Notes: generated by a model from the sequence alone, not told the origin. DNA of 64,000 bases from Paenibacillus sp. W2I17 (GCF_030815985.1 NZ_JAUSXM010000001.1:4464001-4528000), one strand, 5' to 3'. Positions 1 through 11,333 are shown, counted from the stretch's first letter. A program made the numbers and translations.

Positions 1-1107
<1,107 letters not shown>

Positions 1108-1258
1108 GTATTGAAAAGAGCGATAAGCTCATTTTGAATCTGACGAGATTAAAAATCTCATTTGTGCTCCAGCCGATTCAAGCCAAGGCTTGTTTCCAAC
1201 TTTCGCGTTCATTCTGCAAGCAGAATGTTTACTCACTCGTTGTTCAGTTTTCAAAGAT
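1108..1258 (-). promoter_or_regulatory. rrn leader, conserved between both operons
   Basis: About 150 nt upstream of the mature 16S end are almost the same here and at 55359-55512, then the two copies diverge completely. This is the transcribed rrn leader that takes part in 16S processing and antitermination in Bacillota. A boxA-like element was not resolved by eye. Confidence 0.6.
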
Positions 1259-1304
1259 CAAACTTGTTTTTTCGTCACCATTTTCTCTCAGCGGCGACTT
1301 TTAT

Positions 1305-1334
1305 AATATATCATACTTCGTTTGTTTTGGTCAA
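1305..1334 (-). promoter_or_regulatory. Sigma-A promoter of the left rrn operon
   Basis: On the minus strand a -35 TTGACC (1334-1329) and a -10 TATATT (1310-1305) are separated by 18 bp, followed by an A/T-rich start region. It lies between bofA and the 16S leader. Confidence 0.6.
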
Positions 1335-1454
1335 GTGTTTTTTTGAAATTCTTTTTCGAAGTTCGTAATGAACTCCTTCATTTCATCTAAAGCATCTAAC
1401 CAAGCAAGCAAAGCAACGAGATATAATGTACCATATAAATATCCTGCGAGTCAA

Positions 1455-1724
1455 CTATCCGAACAAAGAAATTTTCAGCCCTAATAGTAACCCCACACCT
1501 GGCAATCCCAAAACAGTTACAGTCCCTATCGTTGCAGGGTTCAGCGGGATGTAGGTTCCTGTAATCCAGCCGGAATAATTCACGATATATATCCCTACTG
1601 CAGCCAGCACCAGATGAATTCCAAATGACGTGAAAAACGATAACCCTATCCGCTTTCTGAATAAAATAACGATAAGCCCCAGTAACGATATAACCAATAC
1701 ACTTCCCAGTATGATACTCTTCAT
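1455..1724 (-). CDS. bofA: BofA-family sigma-K processing inhibitor
   Basis: 89-aa membrane protein of the BofA family. In Bacillus, BofA sits with SpoIVFA and SpoIVFB in the outer forespore membrane and holds back the protease that activates pro-sigma-K. The sequence shows a hydrophobic N-terminal helix (about 4-22), a second long hydrophobic stretch (about 30-52) and the glycine-rich C-terminal block containing GLPGVGLLLGL. A GGAGG ribosome site lies 7-8 nt before the ATG. It follows a YaaL-like gene and precedes a 16S operon, the same order as yaaL-bofA-rrnA in B. subtilis. Confidence 0.9.
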   Translation of the reverse strand: MKSIILGSVLVISLLGLIVILFRKRIGLSFFTSFGIHLVLAAVGIYIVNYSGWITGTYIPLNPATIGTVTVLGLPGVGLLLGLKISLFG

Positions 1725-1758
1725 ATGTTACACCTCCGTGTTTAATGTAAACGTGACT

Positions 1759-2034
1759 CTACATACTAACCCCTCGCTGTGATGTAACATCATCATTAGC
1801 TCTGGCTCGCTTTGCTCTTCTCAAGTGGATCTGGTACTTCCGCTCAGCTGCCTCCAATACATAAATGGCATAATCAATCTCATCCTGCCCCTGTGCATCT
1901 TCAAACTGTCTCATAGCCCGTTCCCATTCCTGCTTAGCCATCTGAATATCTGCATAGATCTGATCCGCCTCAAGTTCCTTCAACATTCTGTTGTGTTTCT
2001 CTACCGAGTTCCGTGTATTTCGCCACAAAAACAT
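1759..2034 (-). CDS. YaaL-like DUF2508 protein
   Basis: 91-aa, highly charged, predicted mostly helical protein without membrane segments or signal peptide. Length, composition and position between recR and bofA match the YaaL/DUF2508 family, whose function is unknown. An AGGAGGGGG ribosome site precedes the ATG. The gap to bofA is only 34 bp, so the two are probably cotranscribed, while a terminator at 2123-2150 separates them from recR. Confidence 0.8.
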   Translation of the reverse strand: MFLWRNTRNSVEKHNRMLKELEADQIYADIQMAKQEWERAMRQFEDAQGQDEIDYAIYVLEAAERKYQIHLRRAKRARANDDVTSQRGVSM

Positions 2035-2122
2035 AAACTCTCCCCCTCCTGATCAGCACAGCATATTCTCATACTTATCAGGGAAAGGACAAACTTAGAA
2101 CTCAGGCACTCATTTTCTTCAC

Positions 2123-2150
2123 AAAAAAAAGAGAGCCCTAAGGCTCTCTT
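2123..2150 (-). terminator. Terminator after recR
   Basis: Minus-strand hairpin AGAGAGCC-TTAG-GGCTCTCT followed by eight U residues. Confidence 0.9.
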
Positions 2151-2219
2151 TGCACATCGAAACTTATTTAGCATCCGAAGTTTCCAAGGAAGTTCGCTGC
2201 GTAATACAAATTGATCACA

Positions 2220-2819
2220 CTAACGCATCTCCCTGCGCCCTTCCAACGCTTTGGAAAGGGTCACTTCATCCGCATACTCAAGATCGCCGCCTACAGGCAA
2301 TCCATGCGCAATCCGGGTCACACTGATCTCAAACGGACGCACCAAGCGGGAGATATACATCGCTGTAGCCTCACCCTCAATGTTGGGGTTCGTTGCCAAG
2401 ATGATCTCTTTTATACGTTCATCACTTAATCGAACTAGGAGTTCCTTCAAACGAATATCGTCTGGGCCAATTCCCTCCATAGGTGAAATCGCGCCCTGTA
2501 ACACATGATAGTACCCATCGAATTCCTTGGTGCGCTCCATGGCCACCAGATCTTTCGAATCCTGAACTACACAGATTACAGAGACATCCCTGGACTTATC
2601 CTGACAGATGCGACACGGGTCCGTATCAGTGATATTACAACATACAGAACAGTAATGAAGATTACGCTTCACACTTACGAGCGCTTTGGCAAAATCGATA
2701 ACGTCATCTTCCTTCATGTTAAGCACATGAAAAGCTAAACGCGCTGCCGTCTTGGGACCTACACCCGGCAACCGGGTGAAGGCATCAATCAGCTTGGCTA
2801 TTGGTTCGGGATAATACAA
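2220..2819 (-). CDS. recR: Recombination mediator protein RecR
   Basis: 199 aa, full family length. RecR helps RecO and RecF load RecA on SSB-covered gaps during recombinational repair. A helix-hairpin-helix segment contains LPGVGPKTA (residues 17-25), followed by a C4 zinc finger with cysteines 57, 60, 69 and 72, and a Toprim domain (about 80-175) starting near [10 protein letters not shown]. It is the last gene of the dnaX-ebfC-recR operon; 36 bp separate it from ebfC. Confidence 0.97.
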   Translation of the reverse strand: MYYPEPIAKLIDAFTRLPGVGPKTAARLAFHVLNMKEDDVIDFAKALVSVKRNLHYCSVCCNITDTDPCRICQDKSRDVSVICVVQDSKDLVAMERTKEFDGYYHVLQGAISPMEGIGPDDIRLKELLVRLSDERIKEIILATNPNIEGEATAMYISRLVRPFEISVTRIAHGLPVGGDLEYADEVTLSKALEGRREMR

Positions 2820-2855
2820 TCGATTGTGTCTCCTTTGACAGGATCAATTTTTTAA

Positions 2856-3167
2856 TTAAAATAATCCCGGAATATTCATGCCGCCTGTGAACTTGCCCAT
2901 ATCCTTGTTGGCAATCTCATCAGCTTTGGCCATTGCGTCATTAACAGCTGTCATAACGAGATCCTGCAACATTTCAACATCTTCCGGATCTACCGCCTCA
3001 GGTTTGATCGTGATAGCAAGCAATTTCTTGTGTCCGTTAACTTCAGCCGTCACTACACCGCCACCAGAAGTACCTTGGACTGTTTTGTCCGCCAGTTCCT
3101 CTTGTGCTTTCAGCATTTGCTCCTGCATTTTCTTCACTTGTTTCATCATTTGGTTCATGTTGTTCAT
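2856..3167 (-). CDS. YbaB/EbfC family nucleoid-associated protein
   Basis: 103-aa protein of the YbaB/EbfC family, small DNA-binding dimers of the nucleoid. The N-terminus is methionine- and glutamine-rich ([15 protein letters not shown]) and forms the typical long helix; the centre has the [15 protein letters not shown] strand region. Located between dnaX and recR, the standard position (yaaK in B. subtilis). Confidence 0.95.
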   Translation of the reverse strand: MNNMNQMMKQVKKMQEQMLKAQEELADKTVQGTSGGGVVTAEVNGHKKLLAITIKPEAVDPEDVEMLQDLVMTAVNDAMAKADEIANKDMGKFTGGMNIPGLF

Positions 3168-3208
3168 AATTGTTCATCTCCTTTGTTATGGTTATCGCGC
3201 TATGCGCA

Positions 3209-4954
3209 TTATTCTTTGATCACTACAAGGTCCTCACCAAAGAGCTGGATGGCTTCATCAATCCAAGGCTGCTTGTTGCCTGAACCGCCGTCTTCATGCT
3301 CAGGTTCAAGCTTAAAGTCCTCCTTTGGCGCTTCAGAAGCTCCCTCCATTGCTCCGGTCCAATCTTTGAGCATCATCGTCACCAATCGTGCAGGACGCCC
3401 AAGCTGTTCGGACAACACCCGCTCAATGACTTCACGGTTAGCCTGCTTCTCCGTTGTTTCACGGTGAATGTTGTTTTTAAAAGCAACCAACACATTGTCC
3501 TCAAGCAATGATACCGGCTCACCATCCACAAACCAGGCGTGAACGGTAACCCGCTCTTCCTTCACTCGTTGCAGGATCTGACTCCATTTTTTGCTGATCT
3601 CTGCGAACTCAGGGGCTCCCTTGCGCGCAACATACTGATCCAACTGTGCAGGAAGCTTCGCAGGCGAGTTGCCTCTCGATACAGGGGCCCTTGTTGCCGG
3701 ACGAGATGGAGCACTCGATGCACCTTCTCCACCAGACAAACCACTTTTCAGTGCACGATCCAACTTCTGCTCCAACTCAGCAAGCTGCTGCTTCAAGCGG
3801 TTGATCTCTCCCCCATCGGCAGGTGCTGCATGAGCTGAAGCTCCCACCTGAACAGAAGCCTCACCTTGAGCTGGAATACTACACAGTTTAAGCAATGCAA
3901 CTTCGAATAATGTCTGTGGTTGTACTGCATATTTCATTTCACTCTGGTACCGATTAAGGGTGTCTATCATGTGGAACAGTTGTTCCCTGGTGAATGACTC
4001 CGCCATATCACGGAAAGATTCCGGATTAAGTACCCGGTCCGTCAGTTTATCTGCATTAGGTACCATCTTAATCATAAGCAAATCACGGAAATAATACAGC
4101 AAATTCTCCATACACTTGTCTGCACTCTTTCCTTCATGCATGAAACCTTCAATCATCTGCAAAATATGACCAACATCACCTTTGAGCAGCGAAGCAGCCA
4201 GTTTGGCAAATTGCTCTGAAGCAATTCCACCCGTCATGTCCATAACCTGCTGGTACGTTACTCGTCCATCCGTAAATGAAGAGATCTGATCCAGCACACT
4301 AAGCGCATCCCTCATTCCACCGTCCGATAAACGGGCAATGTATTGGAGCGCATCCTGGTCAGCTTCCATGCCTTCCTGTTCACAGATCAGTGTAAGTCTT
4401 GCTGTCTGTTCTTCCAGGGATACCCGGCGAAAATCAAATCGCTGACAGCGCGATATAATGGTAGCCGGAAGGCGGTGTGGTTCCGTTGTTGCCAAAATAA
4501 ACATCACATGTGGTGGTGGCTCTTCCAATGTTTTGAGCAAAGCATTGAATGCCTCCGTTGTCAGCATGTGCACTTCATCAATAATATAGACTTTCTGCCG
4601 GACTTCGGTTGGCGCATATTTAACCTTTTCCCGAAGATCACGGATTTCCTCAACGCCCCGATTGGATGCAGCGTCAATCTCCTGCACATCCATCACAGCG
4701 CCAGTCGTAATTCTGCGGCAAGCTTCACACTCGTTACAAGGTTCAGGCGCAGGCCCACGTTCGCAGTTCACAGCTTTGGCCAAAATCTTGGCGGCACTTG
4801 TCTTTCCCGTTCCTCTGGGCCCGCTAAATAAGTAGGCATGGGAAGTCCGCTGTTCACGAATCGCGTTCTGCAAGGTCTGAATAATATGCTGTTGCCCCAC
4901 CATATCTTGAAACGACTGGGGACGCCAAGCCCGGTATAACGCGATATGCTCCAT
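3209..4954 (-). CDS. dnaX: DNA polymerase III subunits gamma/tau
   Basis: 581 aa. DnaX is the AAA+ motor of the clamp loader that opens the beta clamp and ties polymerases to the helicase. Walker A GPRGTGKT lies at 45-52, a zinc-binding cluster uses Cys64, 73, 76 and 79, and Walker B/DExH (IDEVHML) follows near 125. After the AAA+ part comes a Gly/Ser/Ala-rich linker (about 365-425) and a tau-specific C-terminal domain. No clear slippery frameshift site was noticed. First gene of dnaX-ebfC-recR; promoter at 5005-5032. Confidence 0.97.
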   Translation of the reverse strand: MEHIALYRAWRPQSFQDMVGQQHIIQTLQNAIREQRTSHAYLFSGPRGTGKTSAAKILAKAVNCERGPAPEPCNECEACRRITTGAVMDVQEIDAASNRGVEEIRDLREKVKYAPTEVRQKVYIIDEVHMLTTEAFNALLKTLEEPPPHVMFILATTEPHRLPATIISRCQRFDFRRVSLEEQTARLTLICEQEGMEADQDALQYIARLSDGGMRDALSVLDQISSFTDGRVTYQQVMDMTGGIASEQFAKLAASLLKGDVGHILQMIEGFMHEGKSADKCMENLLYYFRDLLMIKMVPNADKLTDRVLNPESFRDMAESFTREQLFHMIDTLNRYQSEMKYAVQPQTLFEVALLKLCSIPAQGEASVQVGASAHAAPADGGEINRLKQQLAELEQKLDRALKSGLSGGEGASSAPSRPATRAPVSRGNSPAKLPAQLDQYVARKGAPEFAEISKKWSQILQRVKEERVTVHAWFVDGEPVSLLEDNVLVAFKNNIHRETTEKQANREVIERVLSEQLGRPARLVTMMLKDWTGAMEGASEAPKEDFKLEPEHEDGGSGNKQPWIDEAIQLFGEDLVVIKE

Positions 4955-5004
4955 GATGCGTTACCTTCCTTCCACTTCGCATTCGAGTCCTTTGTCGTTC
5001 CCCT

Positions 5005-5032
5005 ATTATACTATATTCTAGGGTGAATCCAA
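5005..5032 (-). promoter_or_regulatory. Sigma-A promoter of dnaX operon
   Basis: Minus strand -35 TTGGAT (5032-5027), 16-bp spacer, perfect -10 TATAAT (5010-5005), about 45 bp upstream of the dnaX ATG. Confidence 0.65.
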
Positions 5033-5072
5033 ACTTTATCTGACTCATTCATGCGGTTTATTAAGACATATC

Positions 5073-5110
5073 AAAAAGACCTCTGCATACATACTACTGC
5101 AAAGGTCTCT
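5073..5110 (-). terminator. Terminator after SRP RNA
   Basis: Minus-strand stem AGACCTTTGCA / TGCAGAGGTCT followed by U residues, directly after the 3' end of the SRP RNA. Confidence 0.85.
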
Positions 5111-5125
5111 ACATTTAAAAGGTAA

Positions 5126-5396
5126 GCCGTGCACCTGCTATCGATATTTGCGATCCAAGTGGCACCCCTGAACAATAGCTCGGGCTAGGCAACCCTCCGG
5201 CACAAGAGTGATCTCACTTATGGCTGCTTCCTTCCGGACCTGACCAGGTTCATGAGTACTCATTGCGGAGGACCCAACCGTCAACACCACGTTTAGGGAC
5301 CAAACCTCACATCGGCAAAACCTCTAGCAGGAATTCAACCTCGCTATAGCGGATTGCGAGTTACAGGGCACCGCTACCTCCCCATCTAGCACGGTA
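5126..5396 (-). ncRNA. ffs: Signal recognition particle RNA, large (scRNA-type)
   Basis: On the complement the conserved SRP domain IV hairpin is present (GGTCAGGTCCGGAAGGAAGC around 5253-5228), with the GGAA tetraloop region that binds Ffh. The ends pair (CCGTGCTA near 5394 with TAGCAGGTGCACGG near 5127), giving a molecule of about 270 nt with an Alu domain, as in B. subtilis scr. It lies upstream of dnaX as in Bacillus. Ends are estimated from pairing. Confidence 0.95.
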
Positions 5397-5472
5397 AGAA
5401 ATAGTATAACGTAAGGTTATCCAAATTGCAACCAGAGGAACGCGAATGCGACTTTGCTTACATATAACATAT

Positions 5473-5499
5473 AAAAACCCCTGCCAGATCAGCAGGGGT
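5473..5499 (-). terminator. Terminator after rpmE
   Basis: Minus-strand stem ACCCCTGC / GCAGGGGT followed by UUUUU. Confidence 0.9.
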
Positions 5500-5540
5500 G
5501 TGTTGGATGCAATTAGCAGACAACTCCAAGAATTGTCCAA

Positions 5541-5738
5541 TTAAATTCCGTATTTCTTTTTGAAACGATCAACACGGCCGCCAGCATCGATAAACTTCTG
5601 TTTACCTGTGAAGAACGGGTGGCACGCGGAGCAAATCTCTACACGAAGTCCGTCTTTAACCGAACCTGTCTCAAAAGTATTCCCGCAAGCGCAAGATACT
5701 TGACCAATCGTGTAATTAGGATGAATTGCTTCTTTCAT
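5541..5738 (-). CDS. rpmE: 50S ribosomal protein L31 (zinc form)
   Basis: 65 aa, normal length for L31. It has four zinc-ligand cysteines: Cys16 and Cys18 (CAC) and Cys36 and Cys39 (CSAC), so this is the zinc-containing C+ form rather than the zinc-free paralogue used under zinc starvation. The order rpmE - radical SAM gene - rho resembles the B. subtilis rho-rpmE pair with one gene inserted. Confidence 0.96.
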   Translation of the reverse strand: MKEAIHPNYTIGQVSCACGNTFETGSVKDGLRVEICSACHPFFTGKQKFIDAGGRVDRFKKKYGI

Positions 5739-5840
5739 TACCTTTCACCTCTTTCCGCCCTGAGCCTCAAGCGGACCCAGAGTAAATGGCACAACCCTGA
5801 GATTATAACACGGCCTTGTGCCTGTTGCAATCCATTATTG

Positions 5841-7115
5841 TTAAGAGGTAATCAACCGTTTTGGACGTGCCATTCCAGCTGGTGGAACATGGGTGTACGA
5901 TCCGATCACAACATCAGGCAACTCGTCTTCAAAAATCTCAATCATCTGCTTCATACCCAAGATATCACCTTGAGCAGGAGGAATTAATTCCAGATAGCTC
6001 TCCGGATCAATATTGAGATTACGCATCTGAATCAAGCGTAGATCGGTTCTTCTCGCAAACTCAATCATCGCCTCAATCTCTTCTTCACGATCTGTTACGC
6101 CTGGGAAGATCAGATAGTTAATGGACGTATATACACCCTGCTGCGCTGCGTATTTCATTGATTTCTCAACATTGGCTAAGGTATAACCACGCGGTTTATA
6201 GTAGGCGTTATAGTGGTCATCCAGTGCACTAATTGTACTTACGCGCATCAGATCCAATCCAGCATCTACAATACCTCTAATGTGGTCATTCAGACCAGCA
6301 TTGGTATTAATGTTGATATACCCCATGTCCGTTACGGAACGCACTTCGCGAATCGCTTCAATAATCAGCTTGGCCTGCGTGGAAGGCTCCCCTTCACAAC
6401 CTTGTCCAAAACTAATGATGGACTCCGGCGTCTTCAGGTGTTCCAGCATAACCTCCACAATCTCATCCACACGTGGTCGGAAGTTCATACGTGTCTGCGG
6501 GGAAACAAAGCCGCTATCATCCGGTTGCTCGGAGATACACCCGAAACAGCCCGCATTGCATGAATAGGATACCGGCACTCCACCTTCCCAACGATTCAGG
6601 AACGTGTTCGATGAAGTTAGGCATTCATATCCAAGCGCACAGTTGGATAGATGGGTGTAGAGACGGTTCTCGGGGTATTGCTCTGTCAATCGTTTAACCC
6701 CGGAACGCACATCGTCACGATCACAGTTGAGCGGATTCCATTGGTCAGGACTATCTGACTTCGCAGCCGTGACATAGAAACCGCCATCTTTCCAAACTAC
6801 TGCGGAATAGCCGAATAACGGCAATTTATACTCTTTATCCGTCTTCACATAACCAGGGAGACACAAACGAGTGAATCCCTGTGGAAGCAAAGCACCTACA
6901 GCCTGTGTGTCCGTTGGCATTGGAAGCATCTCACCTGTGTCCGGGTCCATACCAATCGGCCGGGTACTCGGGAGTCCAACCAACGTTGCACCCTCTGGCA
7001 AAGGGATGAGTTCGTCTTCCATAATCTCAACGATCATATCTCCACTGCGGGCAAGCCCGTACAGGGAAGGATGATCAAATACATTACCTTTTTCATCTGC
7101 GTATACTAAATACAT
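5841..7115 (-). CDS. Uncharacterised radical SAM protein
   Basis: 424 aa. The radical-SAM signature CNAGCFGC places the [4Fe-4S] ligands at Cys186, Cys190 and Cys193; FGQGCEGEP further on fits the SAM-binding glycine/glutamate region. An unusual 180-residue N-terminal domain precedes the core and carries three more cysteines (131, 159, 165, the last two in SNCALGYEC), which might hold a second cluster. No substrate can be assigned. It sits between rpmE and rho, separated by about 100 bp on either side, so its transcription may be independent or read through from rho. Confidence 0.8.
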   Translation of the reverse strand: MYLVYADEKGNVFDHPSLYGLARSGDMIVEIMEDELIPLPEGATLVGLPSTRPIGMDPDTGEMLPMPTDTQAVGALLPQGFTRLCLPGYVKTDKEYKLPLFGYSAVVWKDGGFYVTAAKSDSPDQWNPLNCDRDDVRSGVKRLTEQYPENRLYTHLSNCALGYECLTSSNTFLNRWEGGVPVSYSCNAGCFGCISEQPDDSGFVSPQTRMNFRPRVDEIVEVMLEHLKTPESIISFGQGCEGEPSTQAKLIIEAIREVRSVTDMGYININTNAGLNDHIRGIVDAGLDLMRVSTISALDDHYNAYYKPRGYTLANVEKSMKYAAQQGVYTSINYLIFPGVTDREEEIEAMIEFARRTDLRLIQMRNLNIDPESYLELIPPAQGDILGMKQMIEIFEDELPDVVIGSYTHVPPAGMARPKRLITS

Positions 7116-7212
7116 GATGTTCTCCTCACATCTAATGGGTTAAACCTAACGACGAGTGTATTGTAACATTCACAGCAATGCTGCAAAAAGAAAGTGATTA
7201 GTCGAACGACAC

Positions 7213-8538
7213 TTACGTCGATGTACCTGACGTTGCTGTCTGTCTAGGTGAGCGACGGGTTGTTGTTGTACCCGAATTGCTTGTCGGGCTATTACCAGCC
7301 GAATCAAATGCCGCCAAAAACTCTGCATTTGTCTTGCTGTTACGAAGTTTTTTCAGGAATCCTTCTACAAAGTCATGGGAATCATTCATGTTTTTACGAA
7401 TTGCCCAGATTGTATCCAACTCTTCCTTGCTGAGCAACACTTCTTCACGACGTGTACCCGAACGACGAATATCGATCGCCGGGAATATGCGGCGCTCTGC
7501 CAGACGACGGTCCAGATGGAGCTCCATGTTACCTGTACCCTTAAACTCTTCATAAATGACGTCATCCATACGTGATCCGGTATCAATTAATGCCGTTGCC
7601 AGGATCGTCAAGCTTCCGCCTTCCTCCACATTCCGGGCAGAACCGAAGAAACGTTTCGGACGATGGAATGCAGCTGGGTCAATACCACCACTAAGCGTAC
7701 GACCGGATGGTGGAATAACCAGGTTATATGCACGGGCAAGACGTGTAATGCTATCCAGCAGGATAACGACATCCTTTTTAGCCTCAACCAAACGAAGCGC
7801 ACGTTCAAGCACCAATTCCGCCACCTTGATATGATTCTCAGGCAGTTCATCAAATGTTGAAGCCACAACTTCCCCTTTTACCGAACGCGACATATCCGTT
7901 ACTTCCTCTGGACGTTCGTCAATCAACAGGACAAACAGTTCAATTTCAGGATTGTTAGTTGAGATGCTGTTGGCAATTTCTTTGAGGAGAAGCGTTTTAC
8001 CCGCTTTGGGAGGTGCTACGATCAATCCGCGCTGTCCCAATCCTACCGGGGCGAGCACATCCATAATTCGTGTGGACAAATGGTTGGGGGATGTTTCGAG
8101 AACCAGTTTTTTCTGCGGATACAGTGGGGTTAGTGCCGGGAAGTGAAGTCGCTCTGCAGCCGCCGATGGATTCTCACCATTTACAGCGTTGACTTGCAAC
8201 AAACCGAAGTATCTCTCGTTTTCCTTAGGCGTTCTACACTTACCTGATACGAGGTCACCTGTTCTTAGGTCAAACTTGCGAATCTGAGAAGCTGAGATGT
8301 AGATGTCTTCTGTACTTGGCAAGTAGTTAATCGGCCGAAGAAATCCGTAACCTTCAGGTAAAATCTCGAGTACGCCTTGCATGAACATCAGGCCGCTCTG
8401 TTCAGCTTGTGCGCGTAGTATAGCAAAGATTAATTCTTTCTTTTTTAACGTACCATAGTAAGGTATCTGATATTTTTTGGCCAGTTTGTAGAGGTCCGTT
8501 AGTTTCATTTCTTCCAAATCGGAAATTTGTAGATCCAT
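7213..8538 (-). CDS. rho: Transcription termination factor Rho
   Basis: 441 aa. Rho is the hexameric RNA translocase that ends transcription. Order seen: Rho_N helical domain (about 5-45), cold-shock-like RNA-binding domain with [15 protein letters not shown] (about 55-69), then the RecA-like ATPase with Walker A APPKAGKT (175-182) and Walker [16 protein letters not shown]. The C-terminal tail is rich in Ser, Thr and Arg and is probably disordered. A leader of roughly 100 nt follows the promoter at 8639-8668. Confidence 0.97.
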   Translation of the reverse strand: MDLQISDLEEMKLTDLYKLAKKYQIPYYGTLKKKELIFAILRAQAEQSGLMFMQGVLEILPEGYGFLRPINYLPSTEDIYISASQIRKFDLRTGDLVSGKCRTPKENERYFGLLQVNAVNGENPSAAAERLHFPALTPLYPQKKLVLETSPNHLSTRIMDVLAPVGLGQRGLIVAPPKAGKTLLLKEIANSISTNNPEIELFVLLIDERPEEVTDMSRSVKGEVVASTFDELPENHIKVAELVLERALRLVEAKKDVVILLDSITRLARAYNLVIPPSGRTLSGGIDPAAFHRPKRFFGSARNVEEGGSLTILATALIDTGSRMDDVIYEEFKGTGNMELHLDRRLAERRIFPAIDIRRSGTRREEVLLSKEELDTIWAIRKNMNDSHDFVEGFLKKLRNSKTNAEFLAAFDSAGNSPTSNSGTTTTRRSPRQTATSGTST

Positions 8539-8638
8539 ATAATAACCACCTATTCAATTAATAAGTCCGTGTGAAATGGATAGTTTCGCTAGATGTTCCG
8601 GCTATAGAGAGCGGCGTCTGCCACAATCTCTTCTGTCC

Positions 8639-8668
8639 ATTGTACGGAATGTAACCGTTATAATGCAA
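8639..8668 (-). promoter_or_regulatory. Candidate sigma-A promoter of rho
   Basis: Minus strand -35 TTGCAT (8668-8663), 18-bp spacer, -10 TACAAT (8644-8639), about 100 bp upstream of the rho start. Confidence 0.5.
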
Positions 8669-8847
8669 ATACTTGTCTTTGAGTGTAAGTTTCCGGGTGG
8701 GATGGCCAACATTCGGCAAGATCCGCTATTGAGTGAACGATGCATTGAGGCGATCAATCCGGATAGACCGGCTATGGAGCGCAGTTCAAACAAAACCGGG
8801 GGTTGGGGATGAGAAATGATGTTCTTACAGCCATATGAAGTTTATTT

Positions 8848-8903
8848 CAAAAAAAGACCCTCCGGTAAAGGAAACAGAAACATTTCGTCTTATGCCGGAG
8901 AGA
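8848..8903 (-). terminator. Terminator after murA
   Basis: Minus-strand stem CTCTCCGG / CCGGAGGG with a loop of about 30 nt, followed by UCUUUUUUU. Confidence 0.7.
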
Positions 8904-9003
8904 CTGAGAACTCTATTAAAACAGGTTTACCTAATCACCAAAAAGATATGCAGTTCAGTTAAAATAAACATGTGTAAGACTGAATCATGCATAATACTTC
9001 CTA

Positions 9004-10257
9004 TTAATCAGTTTCCCGCCATACATCTGCACCGAGCAGGCGCAGATTAGTCACCAGATGATCATAACCGCGGTCGATATATTCGACCCCCGTTACTTCA
9101 GTCACACCTTCACTAACGGTGAGACCTGCAATCACCAGCGCTGCTCCAGCGCGAAGATCGGATGCTTTTACTTTGGCCGCATTTAATGCACTGCCTTCAA
9201 TAATCGCTGACCGTCCTTCTACTCGAATCTTTGCACCCATCCGCACTAACTCAGGCACATGCTTGAATCGATTACTGTATACAAAGTCGCTCAGGACGCT
9301 CACACCGGTTGCCTGTGTCAGAACACTGGTCATGGGTGACTGTAGATCCGTTGGGAAACCAGGATATACAAGTGCCTTCACGTCCACATGGTTATAGCTT
9401 GGTTTACCAATGACACGTATACTTTCATCCAATTCCTCAATGCCAACACCCATCTCCAGCAGCTTTGCCGTTAAAGCTTCCAGATGTTTGGGAATCACAT
9501 TGTCAATCAGAACATCCCCGCGCGTCGCCGCTGCAGCGATCATATACGTACCTGCTTGGATACGGTCCGGAATGATGGAATGACGGCAGCCTTTAAGCTC
9601 CGAGACCCCTTCAATACGGATCGTTTCGGTACCTGCACCCTTGATGCTGGCACCCATGGAATTCAGAAGTGTTGCTACATCTATAATCTCAGGCTCTTTA
9701 GCCGCGTTTTCGATAATTGTAGAGCCTTTGGCACGAGTAGCCGCCAGCATGATATTAATGGTTGCGCCGACACTGCTTACATCAAGATAGATTTTTGCTC
9801 CCCGCAGCTCTTTGGCATGCAAATGGATGGAGCCATGTTCGTTCGTTACGGTTGCGCCAAGCGCTTCAAACCCTTTGATATGTTGATCAATTGGACGAGG
9901 CTCAAAATTACAGCCCCCTGGTAAACCTATGGTCGCTTCTTTGAAACGCCCTAGCAATGCACCCATCATATAATACGAAGCACGAAGCTTCTTCACGGGA
10001 CCATTCGGCATAGGAATGGATTTGATGTCAGAAGGGTCAATCTTCATCTGACTGCCTTCCCAAGTCACATGTGCTCCGAGTTCCTCCAAAATTTCTGCAT
10101 AAACCGCCACGTCACTCAAAAGTGGCAAGTTGTCCAACACGACTTCTGACTCGGCAAGCAATGCTGCAGGAATAAGCGCAATGGCGCTGTTCTTGGCGCC
10201 GCTTATAGTTACAGTTCCCTGTAACGGACGTCCGCCACTAATCATCAATTTTTCCAT
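9004..10257 (-). CDS. murA: UDP-N-acetylglucosamine 1-carboxyvinyltransferase
   Basis: 417 aa from the ATG at 10257, chosen because the family starts MEKL and an AGGGGG ribosome site lies 12 nt upstream; an in-frame upstream extension lacks family resemblance. MurA moves enolpyruvate from PEP to UDP-GlcNAc, the first committed step of peptidoglycan synthesis. The catalytic cysteine is present at Cys116 in GGCNFEPRP, so the enzyme should be fosfomycin-sensitive. Position next to rho and fbaA corresponds to the MurZ (MurA2) paralogue of Bacillus. Confidence 0.95.
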   Translation of the reverse strand: MEKLMISGGRPLQGTVTISGAKNSAIALIPAALLAESEVVLDNLPLLSDVAVYAEILEELGAHVTWEGSQMKIDPSDIKSIPMPNGPVKKLRASYYMMGALLGRFKEATIGLPGGCNFEPRPIDQHIKGFEALGATVTNEHGSIHLHAKELRGAKIYLDVSSVGATINIMLAATRAKGSTIIENAAKEPEIIDVATLLNSMGASIKGAGTETIRIEGVSELKGCRHSIIPDRIQAGTYMIAAAATRGDVLIDNVIPKHLEALTAKLLEMGVGIEELDESIRVIGKPSYNHVDVKALVYPGFPTDLQSPMTSVLTQATGVSVLSDFVYSNRFKHVPELVRMGAKIRVEGRSAIIEGSALNAAKVKASDLRAGAALVIAGLTVSEGVTEVTGVEYIDRGYDHLVTNLRLLGADVWRETD

Positions 10258-10340
10258 AAAGCTTAATGTCCCCCTACGTGTTTTGCAGCCGATGAACGGC
10301 AATACGTGCTGTTGGCTTCCGATGTAGAAATAAGGTGTGA

Positions 10341-10380
10341 AAATGGAAAGACACCGGCTAGGCGGTGTTTTTCCATTTCA
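10341..10380 (-). terminator. Terminator after fbaA
   Basis: Minus-strand stem GGAAAAACACCG / CGGTGTCTTTCC, followed by AUUUUC. Confidence 0.75.
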
Positions 10381-10404
10381 CAGTATGGAACTGGTAAAGA
10401 TAAA

Positions 10405-11259
10405 TTACGCTTTGTTGTTAGAACCAAACTCGCGGATTTTACCTTTAACGGTTTCTTTAATTGCTTCACGGCCTGGTACGATGAATGTACGTGGATCGTA
10501 AGCGTCTGGTTTAGCTGCAAGCACTTCACGAACCACTCTTGCAAAAGCAATTTGGTTCTCTGTGTTTACGTTGATTTTGGACGTACCCAGGGAAATGGCT
10601 TTGTCGATGTCGTGTTTAGGAATACCTGTACCACCGTGCAATACGAGTGGAACTTGTACCGCGTCACGAACTTCTTCCATTTCTTTGAAGCCCAGGTTGG
10701 GCTCGCCATGGTAAGGACCGTGTACGGAACCAAGAGCTGGTGCCAATGTATCGATACCTGTTTCTTTAACGATACGGATACACTCGTTCAAGTCAGCGTA
10801 CATGATACCGCCGATAACGTCGTCTTCTTGTCCGCCTACAGTACCTACTTCAGCTTCTACAGAAACGCCTTTAGCGTGTGCATATTCAACAACTTTTTTA
10901 GTCATTTCGATGTTCTCATCGATAGAGTGGTGGGAACCGTCGATCATTACGGATGTGAACCCAGCGTCGATCGCTTCTTTACACTTGTCGAAGCTTGAAC
11001 CGTGGTCCAGGTGAATTGCAACTGGAACAGTGATTTTCATGTCGTGAATGAGTCCTTCTACCATTTTAACTACAGTGTAGAAGCCACCAATGTGACGTGC
11101 TGCGCCTTCGGATACACCCAAGATTACTGGGGATTTCTCTTCTTCAGCAGCACCAAGAATCGCTTGAGTCCACTCAAGGTTATTGATGTTGTATTGACCA
11201 ACTGCATATTTTCCTTCAAGTGCTTTGTTCAACATGTCTGTCATAGATACTAATGGCAT
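10405..11259 (-). CDS. fbaA: Class II fructose-bisphosphate aldolase
   Basis: 284 aa. Zinc-dependent aldolase of glycolysis and gluconeogenesis that interconverts fructose 1,6-bisphosphate with DHAP and glyceraldehyde 3-phosphate. Catalytic Asp85 and zinc ligand His86 lie in HLDHGSS; further zinc and phosphate sites are in [11 protein letters not shown] and LHGGTGIP. Codon use looks strongly biased, as expected for a highly expressed gene. An extended -10 element (TGG then TATAAT at 11330-11325) lies about 65 bp upstream. Confidence 0.96.
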   Translation of the reverse strand: MPLVSMTDMLNKALEGKYAVGQYNINNLEWTQAILGAAEEEKSPVILGVSEGAARHIGGFYTVVKMVEGLIHDMKITVPVAIHLDHGSSFDKCKEAIDAGFTSVMIDGSHHSIDENIEMTKKVVEYAHAKGVSVEAEVGTVGGQEDDVIGGIMYADLNECIRIVKETGIDTLAPALGSVHGPYHGEPNLGFKEMEEVRDAVQVPLVLHGGTGIPKHDIDKAISLGTSKINVNTENQIAFARVVREVLAAKPDAYDPRTFIVPGREAIKETVKGKIREFGSNNKA

Positions 11260-11324
11260 GGTTTCAATCCTCCTAGGGGTTTGGGTTGTGTCTATGGTTT
11301 TTAGCCGAAATCACATACGGGCTT

Positions 11325-11333
11325 ATTATACCA
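11325..11333 (-). promoter_or_regulatory. Extended -10 promoter element of fbaA
   Basis: Minus strand TGG followed by TATAAT. No good -35 at 17 bp is seen, so this would be an extended -10 promoter. Confidence 0.45.

Larger units (their letters stand above)
8539..9003. other. Gene-free interval between murA and rho
   Basis: About 465 bp without a convincing gene. It holds the murA terminator (8848-8903), a candidate rho promoter (8639-8668) and a rho leader. The short ORFs on either strand here have no ribosome sites and no family resemblance. Confidence 0.6.

Noticed and set aside
8602..8793. Minus-strand ORF of 63 codons in the murA-rho interval
   Set aside because: Overlaps the candidate rho promoter and has no ribosome site or family resemblance.
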